Positions 17,620-25,558 of a DNA stretch of 63,718 bases are shown piece by piece; the first letter of the stretch is position 1, and the number at the start of each line of letters is the position of its first letter. The stretch is taken from the NCBI GenBank assembly GCA_016871495.1, contig VHDF01000022.1, forward strand, positions 1 through 63,718, read 5' to 3'. The notes beneath the pieces were generated by a model. That model saw only the letters and a program-made list of their open reading frames with translations. It searched no databases and was not told the DNA's origin. A program made the position numbers and the translations under genes. The stretch is from Verrucomicrobiota bacterium. Its GTDB lineage: Bacteria; Verrucomicrobiota; Verrucomicrobiia; Limisphaerales; VHDF01.

Positions 17620-18717
17620 ATGAGCACTTATTACGAGGCTACCTTGCAGCGCGATATCGACCGGATTCGCGCGGCTGTCACGGAAATGGCGCGCCTTGCG
17701 GCTGATGCCCTCGACGCCTGCTTGCGAGCGCTTGAGGCCCGCGATCGACGGCTCGCCTATTCCGTCATCCTCCGGGACCGGCGGATCGACACGCTGGAGC
17801 GCGAGATCGACCACCTTTGCCTTGAGTTCCTCGTCCGACAACAACCGGTGGCGAAACACCTCCGCTTCGCCTACGTCACCATCAAGCTCAACCAGGAGAT
17901 CGAGCGGGTCGGTGATTACGCCGAAAGCATCGCGCGGCAGATCCTGAAACTGTCGGGTATGGATGCCGCCCCGCTGCTGGAACGTTACCGGGAAATCGCC
18001 GGCCTGGCGGTGCCCATGTTTCGCGACGCCGTGCGCGCCTATCTGACCGAGGATGCCGACCTGGCCCGGCGCGCCAGCCAGATCGAGGAGGAGGTTGACG
18101 CCCTCAAGAGCGTGATCAACGCGGAGCTGTTCCAGTTGCGCCAGTCCAACCAAATCCCGCTGGAGGCGCTGACGCCCTTGATGACCATCGCGCGGCGCTT
18201 CGAGCGCGTCTCCGACCAGGCGAAAAACATTTGCGAGGAAGCGCTCTACTTCGTCACCGGCGAGTATCAGAAGCACGTGGGTGGAGACACCTGGCGGGTG
18301 CTCTTCATCGACGAACACAATGCCTGCCGCAGCCAGATGGCTGAGGCCATCGCCAATTCCCTCGGCCAGCCCCAGTTCATGTTCGCCAGTGCAGGACTGA
18401 ATGCCGCGCCGTTGGACACACGGACGGTCCCTTTTCTCGAAGGTAAGGGCATCCCCGTTTCCCGCTCTCAGCCGCGAGCGATTGAAAGTGTTCCGAACCT
18501 GGAGCGTTACCAGATCATGGTCGCGCTGGCCCGCGAGGCCAAGCGCGCGTTCCCTGTGAAAACGAAATCCATCTGTCTGGATTGGAGCATTCCCGACCCG
18601 TCGAAGGCCACTGGCTCCGCCGAGGAAATCCAGAAGGCCTACGAAAACGCCTACCAGGCGCTCTGCCTGCAAATCGAGGATCTCGTCGAAGGGATCCTGG
18701 GCGACAAAATCGATTAG
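17620..18717 (+). CDS. phoU: PhoU-type regulator fused to an ArsC/LMW-PTP-like domain lacking the nucleophile
   Basis: 365 residues from ATG 17620; an in-frame extension back to 17536 is unsupported. Residues 1-215 are PhoU: two three-helix bundles with metal-binding motifs EIERVGDYAESI (about 93-104) and RRFERVSDQAKNI (about 192-204). PhoU mediates phosphate-dependent inhibition of Pst and the PhoR kinase. Residues 225-365 match the arsenate-reductase/low-Mr tyrosine phosphatase fold, with VLFIDEHNACRSQMAEA at 227-243. Family members read VLFVCxHNACRSQMAE, so the catalytic Cys is Asp231 (codon GAC, two bases from Cys). Asn234, Arg237 and the late general-acid region IPDP remain. The domain probably binds an oxyanion without catalysis. 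First gene of the pst operon, 12 bp before pstS. Confidence 0.88.
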   Translation: MSTYYEATLQRDIDRIRAAVTEMARLAADALDACLRALEARDRRLAYSVILRDRRIDTLEREIDHLCLEFLVRQQPVAKHLRFAYVTIKLNQEIERVGDYAESIARQILKLSGMDAAPLLERYREIAGLAVPMFRDAVRAYLTEDADLARRASQIEEEVDALKSVINAELFQLRQSNQIPLEALTPLMTIARRFERVSDQAKNICEEALYFVTGEYQKHVGGDTWRVLFIDEHNACRSQMAEAIANSLGQPQFMFASAGLNAAPLDTRTVPFLEGKGIPVSRSQPRAIESVPNLERYQIMVALAREAKRAFPVKTKSICLDWSIPDPSKATGSAEEIQKAYENAYQALCLQIEDLVEGILGDKID

Positions 18718-18729
18718 TGAACCGCGATT

Positions 18730-19659
18730 ATGACCAAGCCAAACTCACTCCTTCGGGGCATCTGCGATAGTGCCACCCTGGCCCTCGCCTGCGTCGTTTT
18801 TCTGTCCGGTTGCGGAAAATCCGGCACGCAATCCTCCTCCGGCGGAGGCTCCGAAAAGAAAACCACGGTGGCCAACATCGGCTCCGACACCATGGTCAAC
18901 ATCGCGGCCGCCTGGGCCGAAGCCTACGGCGCGGTGGACAAGACCGTCCTCATCGAAGTCAATGGCGGCGGCTCCGGCGTCGGCATCAAGGGCCTGATCA
19001 ATGGCACCGCCGAAATCGCCAATTCCAGTCGCCACATCGAGGACAAGGAGAGGGCCGAGTTGAAGGAGAAACGCCAACTGGACGCCAAGGAATTCATCGT
19101 CGGCATCGACGCGCTCTCCATCTACGTCCACAAGGACAATCCCCTCAACGAGATCACCATGGAGCAACTCGGCGAGATCTATCGATCCGACGGCAAGATC
19201 ACGAAGTGGACAGAACTCGGCGTTTCGAGCATCCCGGGCGGCAAGGGCGATGAGATTATTCGCGTCAGCCGCCAGAACAACTCCGGCACCTACGAGTATT
19301 TCAAGGAAGTGGTGGTTGGGAAAAGGAACGAATTCAAGCTCGGCTCGCTCGATATGAACGGCTCGAAGGACGTGGTGGAACTCGTCGGCAAGACCCCCAA
19401 TGCCATCGGCTACTCCGGCATGGGCTACGCGAATCCCTCCGTGAAAACGATCAAGGTCGCGAAGAAGAAGGGGGATCCGTATGTCGCGCCGAGCATCGCC
19501 ACCACTCAGGACAAGTCTTATCCCATCGCCCGCCCCATGTTTGTCTACACCGCGGGTGAACCTGCGCCGCACCTGAAGAAATACATCGACTGGACGTTGT
19601 CCGAGGAAGGCCAGAAGCTGCTCCTGAGCACGGGCTACGTGCCAGTCCCCAAGAAGTGA
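18730..19659 (+). CDS. pstS: Phosphate-binding lipoprotein PstS
   Basis: 309 residues. A hydrophobic signal ends in the lipobox LSGC (Cys about 28), so it is membrane-anchored on the outer face of the inner membrane. The mature part is a type II periplasmic binding protein of the PstS/PBP-like-2 class. GSDTMVNIAAAWAEAY and GGGSGVGIKGLINGTAEIANSSR are the phosphate-binding loops, and SRQNNSGTYEYFKE is the third anion-binding segment. Length is typical. It supplies phosphate to PstCA and sits between the PhoU fusion and pstC. Confidence 0.93.
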   Translation: MTKPNSLLRGICDSATLALACVVFLSGCGKSGTQSSSGGGSEKKTTVANIGSDTMVNIAAAWAEAYGAVDKTVLIEVNGGGSGVGIKGLINGTAEIANSSRHIEDKERAELKEKRQLDAKEFIVGIDALSIYVHKDNPLNEITMEQLGEIYRSDGKITKWTELGVSSIPGGKGDEIIRVSRQNNSGTYEYFKEVVVGKRNEFKLGSLDMNGSKDVVELVGKTPNAIGYSGMGYANPSVKTIKVAKKKGDPYVAPSIATTQDKSYPIARPMFVYTAGEPAPHLKKYIDWTLSEEGQKLLLSTGYVPVPKK

Positions 19660-19762
19660 TTTCAGCACGGGCCGCGACGCCGCGGCCACCTGGACCCTGA
19701 CGGCTCTCGCATCGCTCCCGACGATCCTGGCAAGCCCGTCGCAACCCCGACTGACCGCTCGC

Positions 19763-20674
19763 ATGGCCCCACCCACCGCCCCGCGCCCCGCTCGCAGCGC
19801 CTTCGCTCTCGTCGGGGAGCGTGTCGTCGAATCGCTGGTTTACCTTTGCGGCATCAGTGCCATCGTGTTCGTGTTCGGCATCTTCTTTTTCGTTTTCAAG
19901 GAGGGCGCGCCCATGTTGGGCAAACTCAATTTTGCGGAGTTCTTCCTCAGCAAGGAATGGATCCCCACCTCCTCTGTCCAGCCCAAGTACGGCATCGGCG
20001 CGCTGATCGTCGGCACCTTGAGCGTGACCTTCCTGGCGATGTTCATCGCGGTGCCGTTCGGCCTCGGCGCGGCGGTGTTTGTCTCCGAGTTCTGCTCCGG
20101 CAAAGTGAAGGAGACGCTGAAGATCGTCATTGAACTGCTCGCGGCGATCCCGAGCGTGGTTTGGGGCTTCATCGGCCTCAGCGTCATGAACCGGGTCATC
20201 ATCGGCTTGTTCGATGTCCCCGTGGGCGTGAACCTTCTCAACGCCGCTCTCCTCCTCGCGCTCATGAGTGTGCCCATCATGGTCAGCATCGGCGAGGATG
20301 CCCTCAAGGCTGTCCCCGACAGCTACCGCGAGGCCGGCATCGCCCTCGGTGCGACAAGATGGCAACTGGTCTATCGCGTCCTGCTGCCCGCAGCCAAGAA
20401 CGGGCTCCTGGCGGCGGTGCTGCTCGGCGTCGGACGCGCCATCGGAGAAACCATGGCGGTGCTGATGGCCACGGGACACTCGATCAATATTCCGCAATCG
20501 ATTTTCGATCCCGTCCGCACGCTCACCGCCACCATCGCCGCCGAACTGGGCGAAACCTCGCAAGGATCGAACCACTATCAGGTGCTGTTCCTCATCGGTG
20601 TCGTGCTCTTCTCAATCACGTTCGTCGTCAATTTCCTGGCCGACCTGGCGGTGAAAGGCGTCAAGAAGCAATAG
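19763..20674 (+). CDS. pstC: Phosphate ABC transporter permease PstC
   Basis: 303 residues with six predicted membrane helices; the first is LVYLCGISAIVFVFGIFFFV. The cytoplasmic EAA loop is clear as YREAGIALGATRWQLVYRVLLP, where the coupling helix contacts PstB, and IGETMAVLMATG is the usual PstC helix 5 sequence. It forms the channel with PstA. The 103-bp gap after pstS shows no gene. Confidence 0.92.
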   Translation: MAPPTAPRPARSAFALVGERVVESLVYLCGISAIVFVFGIFFFVFKEGAPMLGKLNFAEFFLSKEWIPTSSVQPKYGIGALIVGTLSVTFLAMFIAVPFGLGAAVFVSEFCSGKVKETLKIVIELLAAIPSVVWGFIGLSVMNRVIIGLFDVPVGVNLLNAALLLALMSVPIMVSIGEDALKAVPDSYREAGIALGATRWQLVYRVLLPAAKNGLLAAVLLGVGRAIGETMAVLMATGHSINIPQSIFDPVRTLTATIAAELGETSQGSNHYQVLFLIGVVLFSITFVVNFLADLAVKGVKKQ

Positions 20675-20800
20675 CATGAGCGTCCCTGGTCACTGCGCGC
20701 CCCATCACCAAGCCGCCCGGCCGTTCCGGTCCGGCCCGACCGCGCGCCCAAGGCTTTGCGCTTTTGCGTTCCTGCGGGGGACTTGCGGGAAGGATTAAGC

Positions 20801-21697
20801 ATGTTCACCGAGACTCCATTCATCCGTAAAAAAAGGCGCCTCGAACTCATGGCGAAGTGCTTCTTCGGCGCGATGGCCGCGGCCATGGTCATTCCGCTTT
20901 TCCTCATCATCGGCTACATCGTGGTGAAAGGCGCGCCTGCCATCTCGTGGGAATTCCTGACCGAGAATCCGCGCGGAGGCGGTGCCAGAGGAGGCATCTG
21001 GGCCGCGATCGTTGGCACCTTCTACATCGTCTTCTTCTCGCTGGTGATCTCCGCGCCGATCGGCGTGCTGGCCGCCGTCCATCTGAACGAATACGCGAAG
21101 GAAAACTGGTTCAGCCGCATGGTGAACCTGGCCGTCGTCAACCTCGCCGGCGTCCCCTCCATCGTGCATGGCCTGTTCGGCGTCGGCGCTTTCGTCTATT
21201 TCGCCAACTTCAATCAAGGAAAGAAATCCATCATCGCCGCCGCGCTCACGCTGGCCGTGATGACGCTGCCGGTCATCATCGCTTCGACCAAAGAGGCGCT
21301 CGCCGCTGTGCCGCGCCAGTTCCGTGAAGCTTGCTGGAACGTCGGCGCGACCCGCTGGCAGACCATCTGGAGCATCGTCCTGCCGAACTCGATCAGCGGC
21401 ATCCTCACCGGCGTCATCCTTCAGGTCAGCCGCACCGCCGGGGAGACCGCGCCCGTCATGCTGACCGGGGTCGCCACCTACAAATTGCTCGAAAGCACCG
21501 GCCTGTTTCTCTACCACCCGGTCAAGGACCAGTGCATGGCGCTCTCCATGCACCTTTACTACATCGCCACGCAGGCGAACAACGTGCCCCCCGCCACACC
21601 CTTCGCCATCGCCACGGTGCTGATTGGCGTGGTGTTGATCGTGAACGCCGCCGCCATCGCCTTTCGCGTCTATCTTCGTTCCCGCAAGAAGTGGTAA
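20801..21697 (+). CDS. pstA: Phosphate ABC transporter permease PstA
   Basis: 298 residues from ATG 20801, preceded by GGAAGGA at good spacing. The upstream in-frame TTG at 20756 is rejected for that reason. Six membrane helices are evident, and the EAA loop reads FREACWNVGATRWQTIWSIVLP. The C-terminus is basic (RVYLRSRKKW). It pairs with PstC; the stop lies 5 bp before pstB1. Confidence 0.92.
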   Translation: MFTETPFIRKKRRLELMAKCFFGAMAAAMVIPLFLIIGYIVVKGAPAISWEFLTENPRGGGARGGIWAAIVGTFYIVFFSLVISAPIGVLAAVHLNEYAKENWFSRMVNLAVVNLAGVPSIVHGLFGVGAFVYFANFNQGKKSIIAAALTLAVMTLPVIIASTKEALAAVPRQFREACWNVGATRWQTIWSIVLPNSISGILTGVILQVSRTAGETAPVMLTGVATYKLLESTGLFLYHPVKDQCMALSMHLYYIATQANNVPPATPFAIATVLIGVVLIVNAAAIAFRVYLRSRKKW

Positions 21698-21702
21698 ACG
21701 CC

Positions 21703-22470
21703 ATGCCTGCTGCCGTGACCAGAAAAATCGAAGTCGAAAACCTCCGCACCTTCTACGGGGCCAAGGAGGTTCATCACGGCCTCTCCTTCCACATCGAGCC
21801 GAACGAAATCTTTGCCATCATCGGACCCGCGCAATCCGGCAAGACCACGCTCCTCCGCGCCATCAATCGCACGCTGGAATTCACCGCCGACTCCCGCATG
21901 ACCGGGACCATCAAGGTGGACGGCGAGGACGTGAAGAAGATGCGCGACGTCTATGGCCTGCGGCGCAAGATCGGCATGGTCGCCCCGCTGCCGGTCGGCC
22001 TGCCGTTGACGATCTACGACAACGTCGCCTTTGCCCCTCGCTCCGCCGGCATCCGCGACCGGAGGTTCCTCGATGCACACGTCGAGCAATGCCTGCGCCA
22101 GGCCGCCCTGTGGGATGAGGTGAAAGACCGCCTGGACTCCCTGGGCACGAAGCTTTCGGGCGGACAACAGCAACGTCTGACCATCGCCCGCGCCCTCAGC
22201 CACCGGCCGGAGATTCTTTGCCTGGACGAATTCAGCATCGCCATCGACCCCGTCACCACGATGCGCATCGAGGACGTGCTCAAGGAGCTCAAGGCGCACA
22301 TGACGATCATCCTCGTCACAAACCTGGTGCAACAAGCCCGCCGCCTCGCCTCGCGCACGATGTTCCTTTGGAATGGGGACATCATTGAACTGGACACGAA
22401 CGAAGTCATGTTCAGCGAAACGCCGAAGGACCGGCGCACCTACGAATACGTGAACGGCATTTTCGGATGA
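21703..22470 (+). CDS. pstB: PstB-type ATPase 1, degenerate Q-loop and H-switch
   Basis: 255 residues from ATG 21703. Walker A GPAQSGKTT (41-49) is intact, the signature LSGGQQQR (151-158) is perfect, and Walker B ILCLDE (171-176) keeps Asp175 and Glu176. However, the Q-loop region of PstB, normally GMVFQ, reads GMVAP (91-95), and the switch region, normally VTHNMQQA, reads VTNLVQQA with Asn207 for His. The D-loop also differs (SIAID rather than SALD). A homodimer of such subunits should hydrolyse ATP poorly. Each of its losses is intact in the adjacent PstB2, suggesting an obligate heterodimer. 97 bp separate it from pstB2. Confidence 0.9.
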   Translation: MPAAVTRKIEVENLRTFYGAKEVHHGLSFHIEPNEIFAIIGPAQSGKTTLLRAINRTLEFTADSRMTGTIKVDGEDVKKMRDVYGLRRKIGMVAPLPVGLPLTIYDNVAFAPRSAGIRDRRFLDAHVEQCLRQAALWDEVKDRLDSLGTKLSGGQQQRLTIARALSHRPEILCLDEFSIAIDPVTTMRIEDVLKELKAHMTIILVTNLVQQARRLASRTMFLWNGDIIELDTNEVMFSETPKDRRTYEYVNGIFG

Positions 22471-22503
22471 CGACGTTTCACGCAAGGGCGCAAGGGGAGA
22501 TTG

Positions 22504-22524
22504 GCGGAGTGAGGGGCACTCCGC
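22504..22524 (+). other. Small hairpin between pstB1 and pstB2
   Basis: GCGGAGTG/CACTCCGC stem with a five-base AGGGG loop inside the 97-bp spacer. No U-run follows, so it is not a clear terminator. It could set relative expression or mRNA stability of the two ATPases. Confidence 0.4.
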
Positions 22525-22567
22525 TATTCGGCGGCATCCTGGTGTCCTGGCGCGAAATCTGATTTGC

Positions 22568-23341
22568 ATGACTCAGCCCGTTGACTACGCCATCACCACG
22601 CGAGACCTGAAGCTTTGGTACGCCAAGTTCCAGGCGCTGCTCGGCATCACGGTCAACATCAAAAAGGGGCAGATCACGTCGCTCATCGGCCCGTCCGGCT
22701 GCGGCAAAACCACGCTGCTGCGCTGCTTCAACCGCGTCAACGAGCGCTATGGCTACGTCACCACCACCGGCGAGATCAAACTTCACAACAAAAACATCTA
22801 CGACCCGGACGTCTCGCTCATCGAGCTGCGCAAAAGCGTCGGCATGGTCTTCCAGCGGCCTAATCCACTCCCTCTCTCGGTCTATGAGAACGTCGTATTC
22901 GGCCTCCGTATCCACGATGACCAGGGGCTGAAAAAGTCCGATTATGACAACGCCGTGGAGAAGGCGCTGACCGAAGTCGGCTTGTGGAAGGACCTCCAGG
23001 ACCGTCTCGACATGAAGGCCACCAGCCTTCAACTCGAACAGCAGCAAAAGCTCTGCATTGCCCGCCTCCTGCCGCTCAAGCCTGAGATCATCCTCATGGA
23101 CGAGCCGTGCAGCGCCCTCGACGTGAACGGCACCCAAGCCATCGAGGAACTGATGTTCGCTCTCAAGGGCCGCTACACCATCGTCATCGTCACTCACAAC
23201 ATGGCGCAGGCCCGGCGCTCCAGCGATGAATGCATTTTCATGCTCATGGGCGAACTCATCGAGCACAGCCTCACCACCGAACTCTTCCTCGCCCCCAAGA
23301 ACCCCCGGACCGCCGAATACATCGAGGGCCGGTACGGCTGA
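22568..23341 (+). CDS. pstB: PstB-type ATPase 2, degenerate ABC signature
   Basis: 257 residues. Walker A GPSGCGKTT (41-49), Q-loop VGMVFQRPNP (Gln96), Walker B IILMDEP (Asp178, Glu179), D-loop SALD and switch VTHNMAQA (His210) are all canonical PstB. The signature that should read LSGGQQQRLCIAR instead reads LQLEQQQKLCIAR (154-166), so Ser and both Gly of LSGGQ are gone. This subunit can bind and orient ATP but cannot complete the partner's site. It is complementary to PstB1: the only fully canonical composite site would combine PstB2 Walker/Q/H elements with the PstB1 signature. Last gene of the pst operon. Confidence 0.92.
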   Translation: MTQPVDYAITTRDLKLWYAKFQALLGITVNIKKGQITSLIGPSGCGKTTLLRCFNRVNERYGYVTTTGEIKLHNKNIYDPDVSLIELRKSVGMVFQRPNPLPLSVYENVVFGLRIHDDQGLKKSDYDNAVEKALTEVGLWKDLQDRLDMKATSLQLEQQQKLCIARLLPLKPEIILMDEPCSALDVNGTQAIEELMFALKGRYTIVIVTHNMAQARRSSDECIFMLMGELIEHSLTTELFLAPKNPRTAEYIEGRYG

Positions 23342-23639
23342 ACCACGGGATCGCTGCGATTCTTAAGCTGCTGCACGCGGCCTGCGCCAGCGCCACCGCC
23401 AATCTCGTTTCGCACACCCACCTGGGCGCTGAATGCGCGCGATCCGGCTCACGACCATACAACGGGCGAGGACTCAGTGAATGGACCGAAAGGTGCAGAA
23501 CCGCCCGCCGAAACACTTCGTTGGTGGTCAACGCTCACAAGGCAACCATGGACAAGCCGCGAGGGTGGGATTTCCTGGTCGACCTGCTGGTGCGCCGTGA
23601 GGAGAGGGATCAGGCTTGGGACGGCGTCTGACCGCGCGC

Positions 23640-23692
23640 GGAACCGCCGCGAACGGCGCGCCCCGAGAACTTGCGGATCCACCGCAAAATGA
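23640..23692 (-). repeat. Repeat family D, copy D2 (diverged)
   Basis: Carries gaaccgccgcgaacggcgcg and AACTTGCGGATCCACC, which match the reverse complement of D1. It lies in the 428-bp spacer 23342-23769 between pstB2 and the RidA gene; apart from this element I see nothing recognisable there. Confidence 0.5.
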
Positions 23693-23769
23693 GATCTGCC
23701 GGGATCGAGTCTTGCTGTGTGGACGGAGGCGTGAGATTCATGAGAAGTCACCAATCAATCTGAACCTGC

Positions 23770-24204
23770 ATGAAAACCAGAAATCTTACTCTCCTCCTCC
23801 TTTTCGTCTCCCTGCTGACCGGGGCTTTTCTCTGGGCGCAAAAATCCGTTCCTCTCAGCACCCTGCCTTTCAGTCCGGCGCGGAAGGCAGGCCCCACCCT
23901 CTATGTCAGCGGGCAGGTTCCGCGCACCGCGGAGGGACAGGATGTTCGCCAGTCGGTGGAGGCGGAAACCCGACAAGTGATGGAGAACATCGGACGCATC
24001 CTGAAACAGCAGGGCTATACCTGGGATGACGTGGTGAACTCCACGGTTTACCTGAAGGACATCAACGACTATCAGGAGATGAACAAGGTTTACGCCTCCT
24101 ATTTCAAGAATGGGTTCCCGGCACGGGCGACTGTGGGTGGTGTTGAAATCGTGTTTGGTTTCCGGGTTGAAATCAGCTGCATCGCCTACAAGGAATCCAA
24201 ATGA
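23770..24204 (+). CDS. Exported RidA (YjgF/YER057c/UK114) family protein
   Basis: 144 residues. Residues 1-23 form a clear signal peptide (MKTRNLTLLLLFVSLLTGAF...), unusual for a family that is normally cytosolic. The rest is a full RidA fold: LYVSGQVPRTAEGQ, a central TRQVMENIGRILKQQGYTWDD, STVYLKDINDYQEMNKVY and FPARATVGG with the Arg that binds the substrate carboxylate. RidA hydrolyses reactive enamine/imine intermediates released by PLP enzymes. Its stop overlaps the start of the next gene, a PLP-fold enzyme that also appears exported. Confidence 0.87.
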   Translation: MKTRNLTLLLLFVSLLTGAFLWAQKSVPLSTLPFSPARKAGPTLYVSGQVPRTAEGQDVRQSVEAETRQVMENIGRILKQQGYTWDDVVNSTVYLKDINDYQEMNKVYASYFKNGFPARATVGGVEIVFGFRVEISCIAYKESK

Positions 24205-25505
24205 AATCCATCGCCTCAGGAACAAGCGCGGAGGACAGGCGGCCATCGGTGTTGAACCGTCGAAGTCTCCTCTCCCGGCTGGGTGCTGCCGCGATGTTTG
24301 CGGGAATGTCGTTTCCTCAGGAGAGTCTCCAGGCCCGATCACTGCCCTCCAGGGAAATGCTGAACCGGGATCCGGATCGCTATTGGACCCGGATACGTTC
24401 CCAGCAGTTTCTGTTGCCGGAATGGAGGGTGTTTTTGAATCCGGGCAGCCTTGGTCCGATGCCGCGGCCCGTTCTGAAGGCGGTCTTTGATTCATTGACC
24501 CGGGTCGCTGAGTTCGCGAGCGATCAGACCGTGCGATGGGGATATGAGACCCTGGATGAGGAGAGGGTGGAGATGGCGGCGTTCTTGAAGTGCCGCAAGG
24601 AGGAGCTGGCCTTCACTCATAATTGCACCGAAGCGATGAGTTACATTGCCGCCGGCCTCGAACTGAAGGCCGGGGATGAGGTTTTGACCACCAACCAGGA
24701 GCATGGGGGGGGAACGGCCTGCTGGAGGTTGAAGGCCGCACGAGCGGGGGTCGTTCTTCGTGAGATCGCCATCCCGGTGACCCCGAGGAGACCGGATGAA
24801 TTGATGGCGCCGCTGGTGGCCGCCATGGGACCGAAGACGCGGGTGATCAGTTTCAGCGGCCTGACCACAACGACCGGATTGATCATGCCGGTGCGGGAGA
24901 TCTGCCGGGCCGCCCGGGAGCGGGGCGTGATTTCAGTGGTGGATGGAGCCCACATGGATGGACAGATCCCGGTCAACCTCCATGAACTGGAGTGCGATTA
25001 CTTTGCCGGGAGTCCGCACAAATGGCTGTTTGCACCGCCGGGTTGCGGGTTGCTCTACGGGCGCGGGGAGATGCTGGACCACTTGTGGCCGAGCATTGTC
25101 TCCTCGGGCTGGGATAACAAGGAAGGTCTGCGTGGGGCGCGATTCATGATGGTTGGCACGAACAGTCGTTCGACGATCGATGGGATGATGGCGGGGTTGC
25201 GATTTTTCAAGAGCCTGGGTGAGGAGGAGATCTATGCGAGGATTCACCATCTCGCGAAATATGCGCGCAGCGAAGCCGCCCGGCGTCCTTACCTTGAGGT
25301 CGTGACACCGGATGATTCGCGCTTTTACGGTTCGATTCTTTCGATCAGGTTCAAACAGGAGAAACTCGACCCGGTCTGGGCTGCACTCAGGGCAAAGCGA
25401 GTCTATGTGCTCGGAGGACAGCGATTGAGGTTGTCCTTTCACGTGTATACGCGGCGTTCGGACATCGATACCTTCTTCCAAGTCTGCGACGGCATCCTGG
25501 CCTGA
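24201..25505 (+). CDS. Exported class V aminotransferase-fold PLP enzyme (probable Tat substrate)
   Basis: 434 residues overlapping ridA by ATGA. LNRRSLLSRLGAAAMFAGM (about 18-36) is a twin-arginine signal with a hydrophobic stretch. The catalytic part is class V: FLNPGSLGPMPRPVL, THNCTEAMSYIAAGL (cofactor phosphate site), VISVVDGAHMDGQIPVNL (Asp to the PLP pyridine) and YFAGSPHKWLFAPPG with the Schiff-base Lys. Related families are isopenicillin N epimerase-like proteins and periplasmic PvdN. Tat export fits a cofactor loaded before translocation. Substrate is unknown. The overlap with exported RidA suggests the pair handles imine products in the periplasm. Confidence 0.85.
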   Translation: MKSIASGTSAEDRRPSVLNRRSLLSRLGAAAMFAGMSFPQESLQARSLPSREMLNRDPDRYWTRIRSQQFLLPEWRVFLNPGSLGPMPRPVLKAVFDSLTRVAEFASDQTVRWGYETLDEERVEMAAFLKCRKEELAFTHNCTEAMSYIAAGLELKAGDEVLTTNQEHGGGTACWRLKAARAGVVLREIAIPVTPRRPDELMAPLVAAMGPKTRVISFSGLTTTTGLIMPVREICRAARERGVISVVDGAHMDGQIPVNLHELECDYFAGSPHKWLFAPPGCGLLYGRGEMLDHLWPSIVSSGWDNKEGLRGARFMMVGTNSRSTIDGMMAGLRFFKSLGEEEIYARIHHLAKYARSEAARRPYLEVVTPDDSRFYGSILSIRFKQEKLDPVWAALRAKRVYVLGGQRLRLSFHVYTRRSDIDTFFQVCDGILA

Positions 25506-25558
25506 ACGTTGGGATGGGGCGCTGGTTGAAAGGGAAGGATGACGAGGAGGCAACACGA

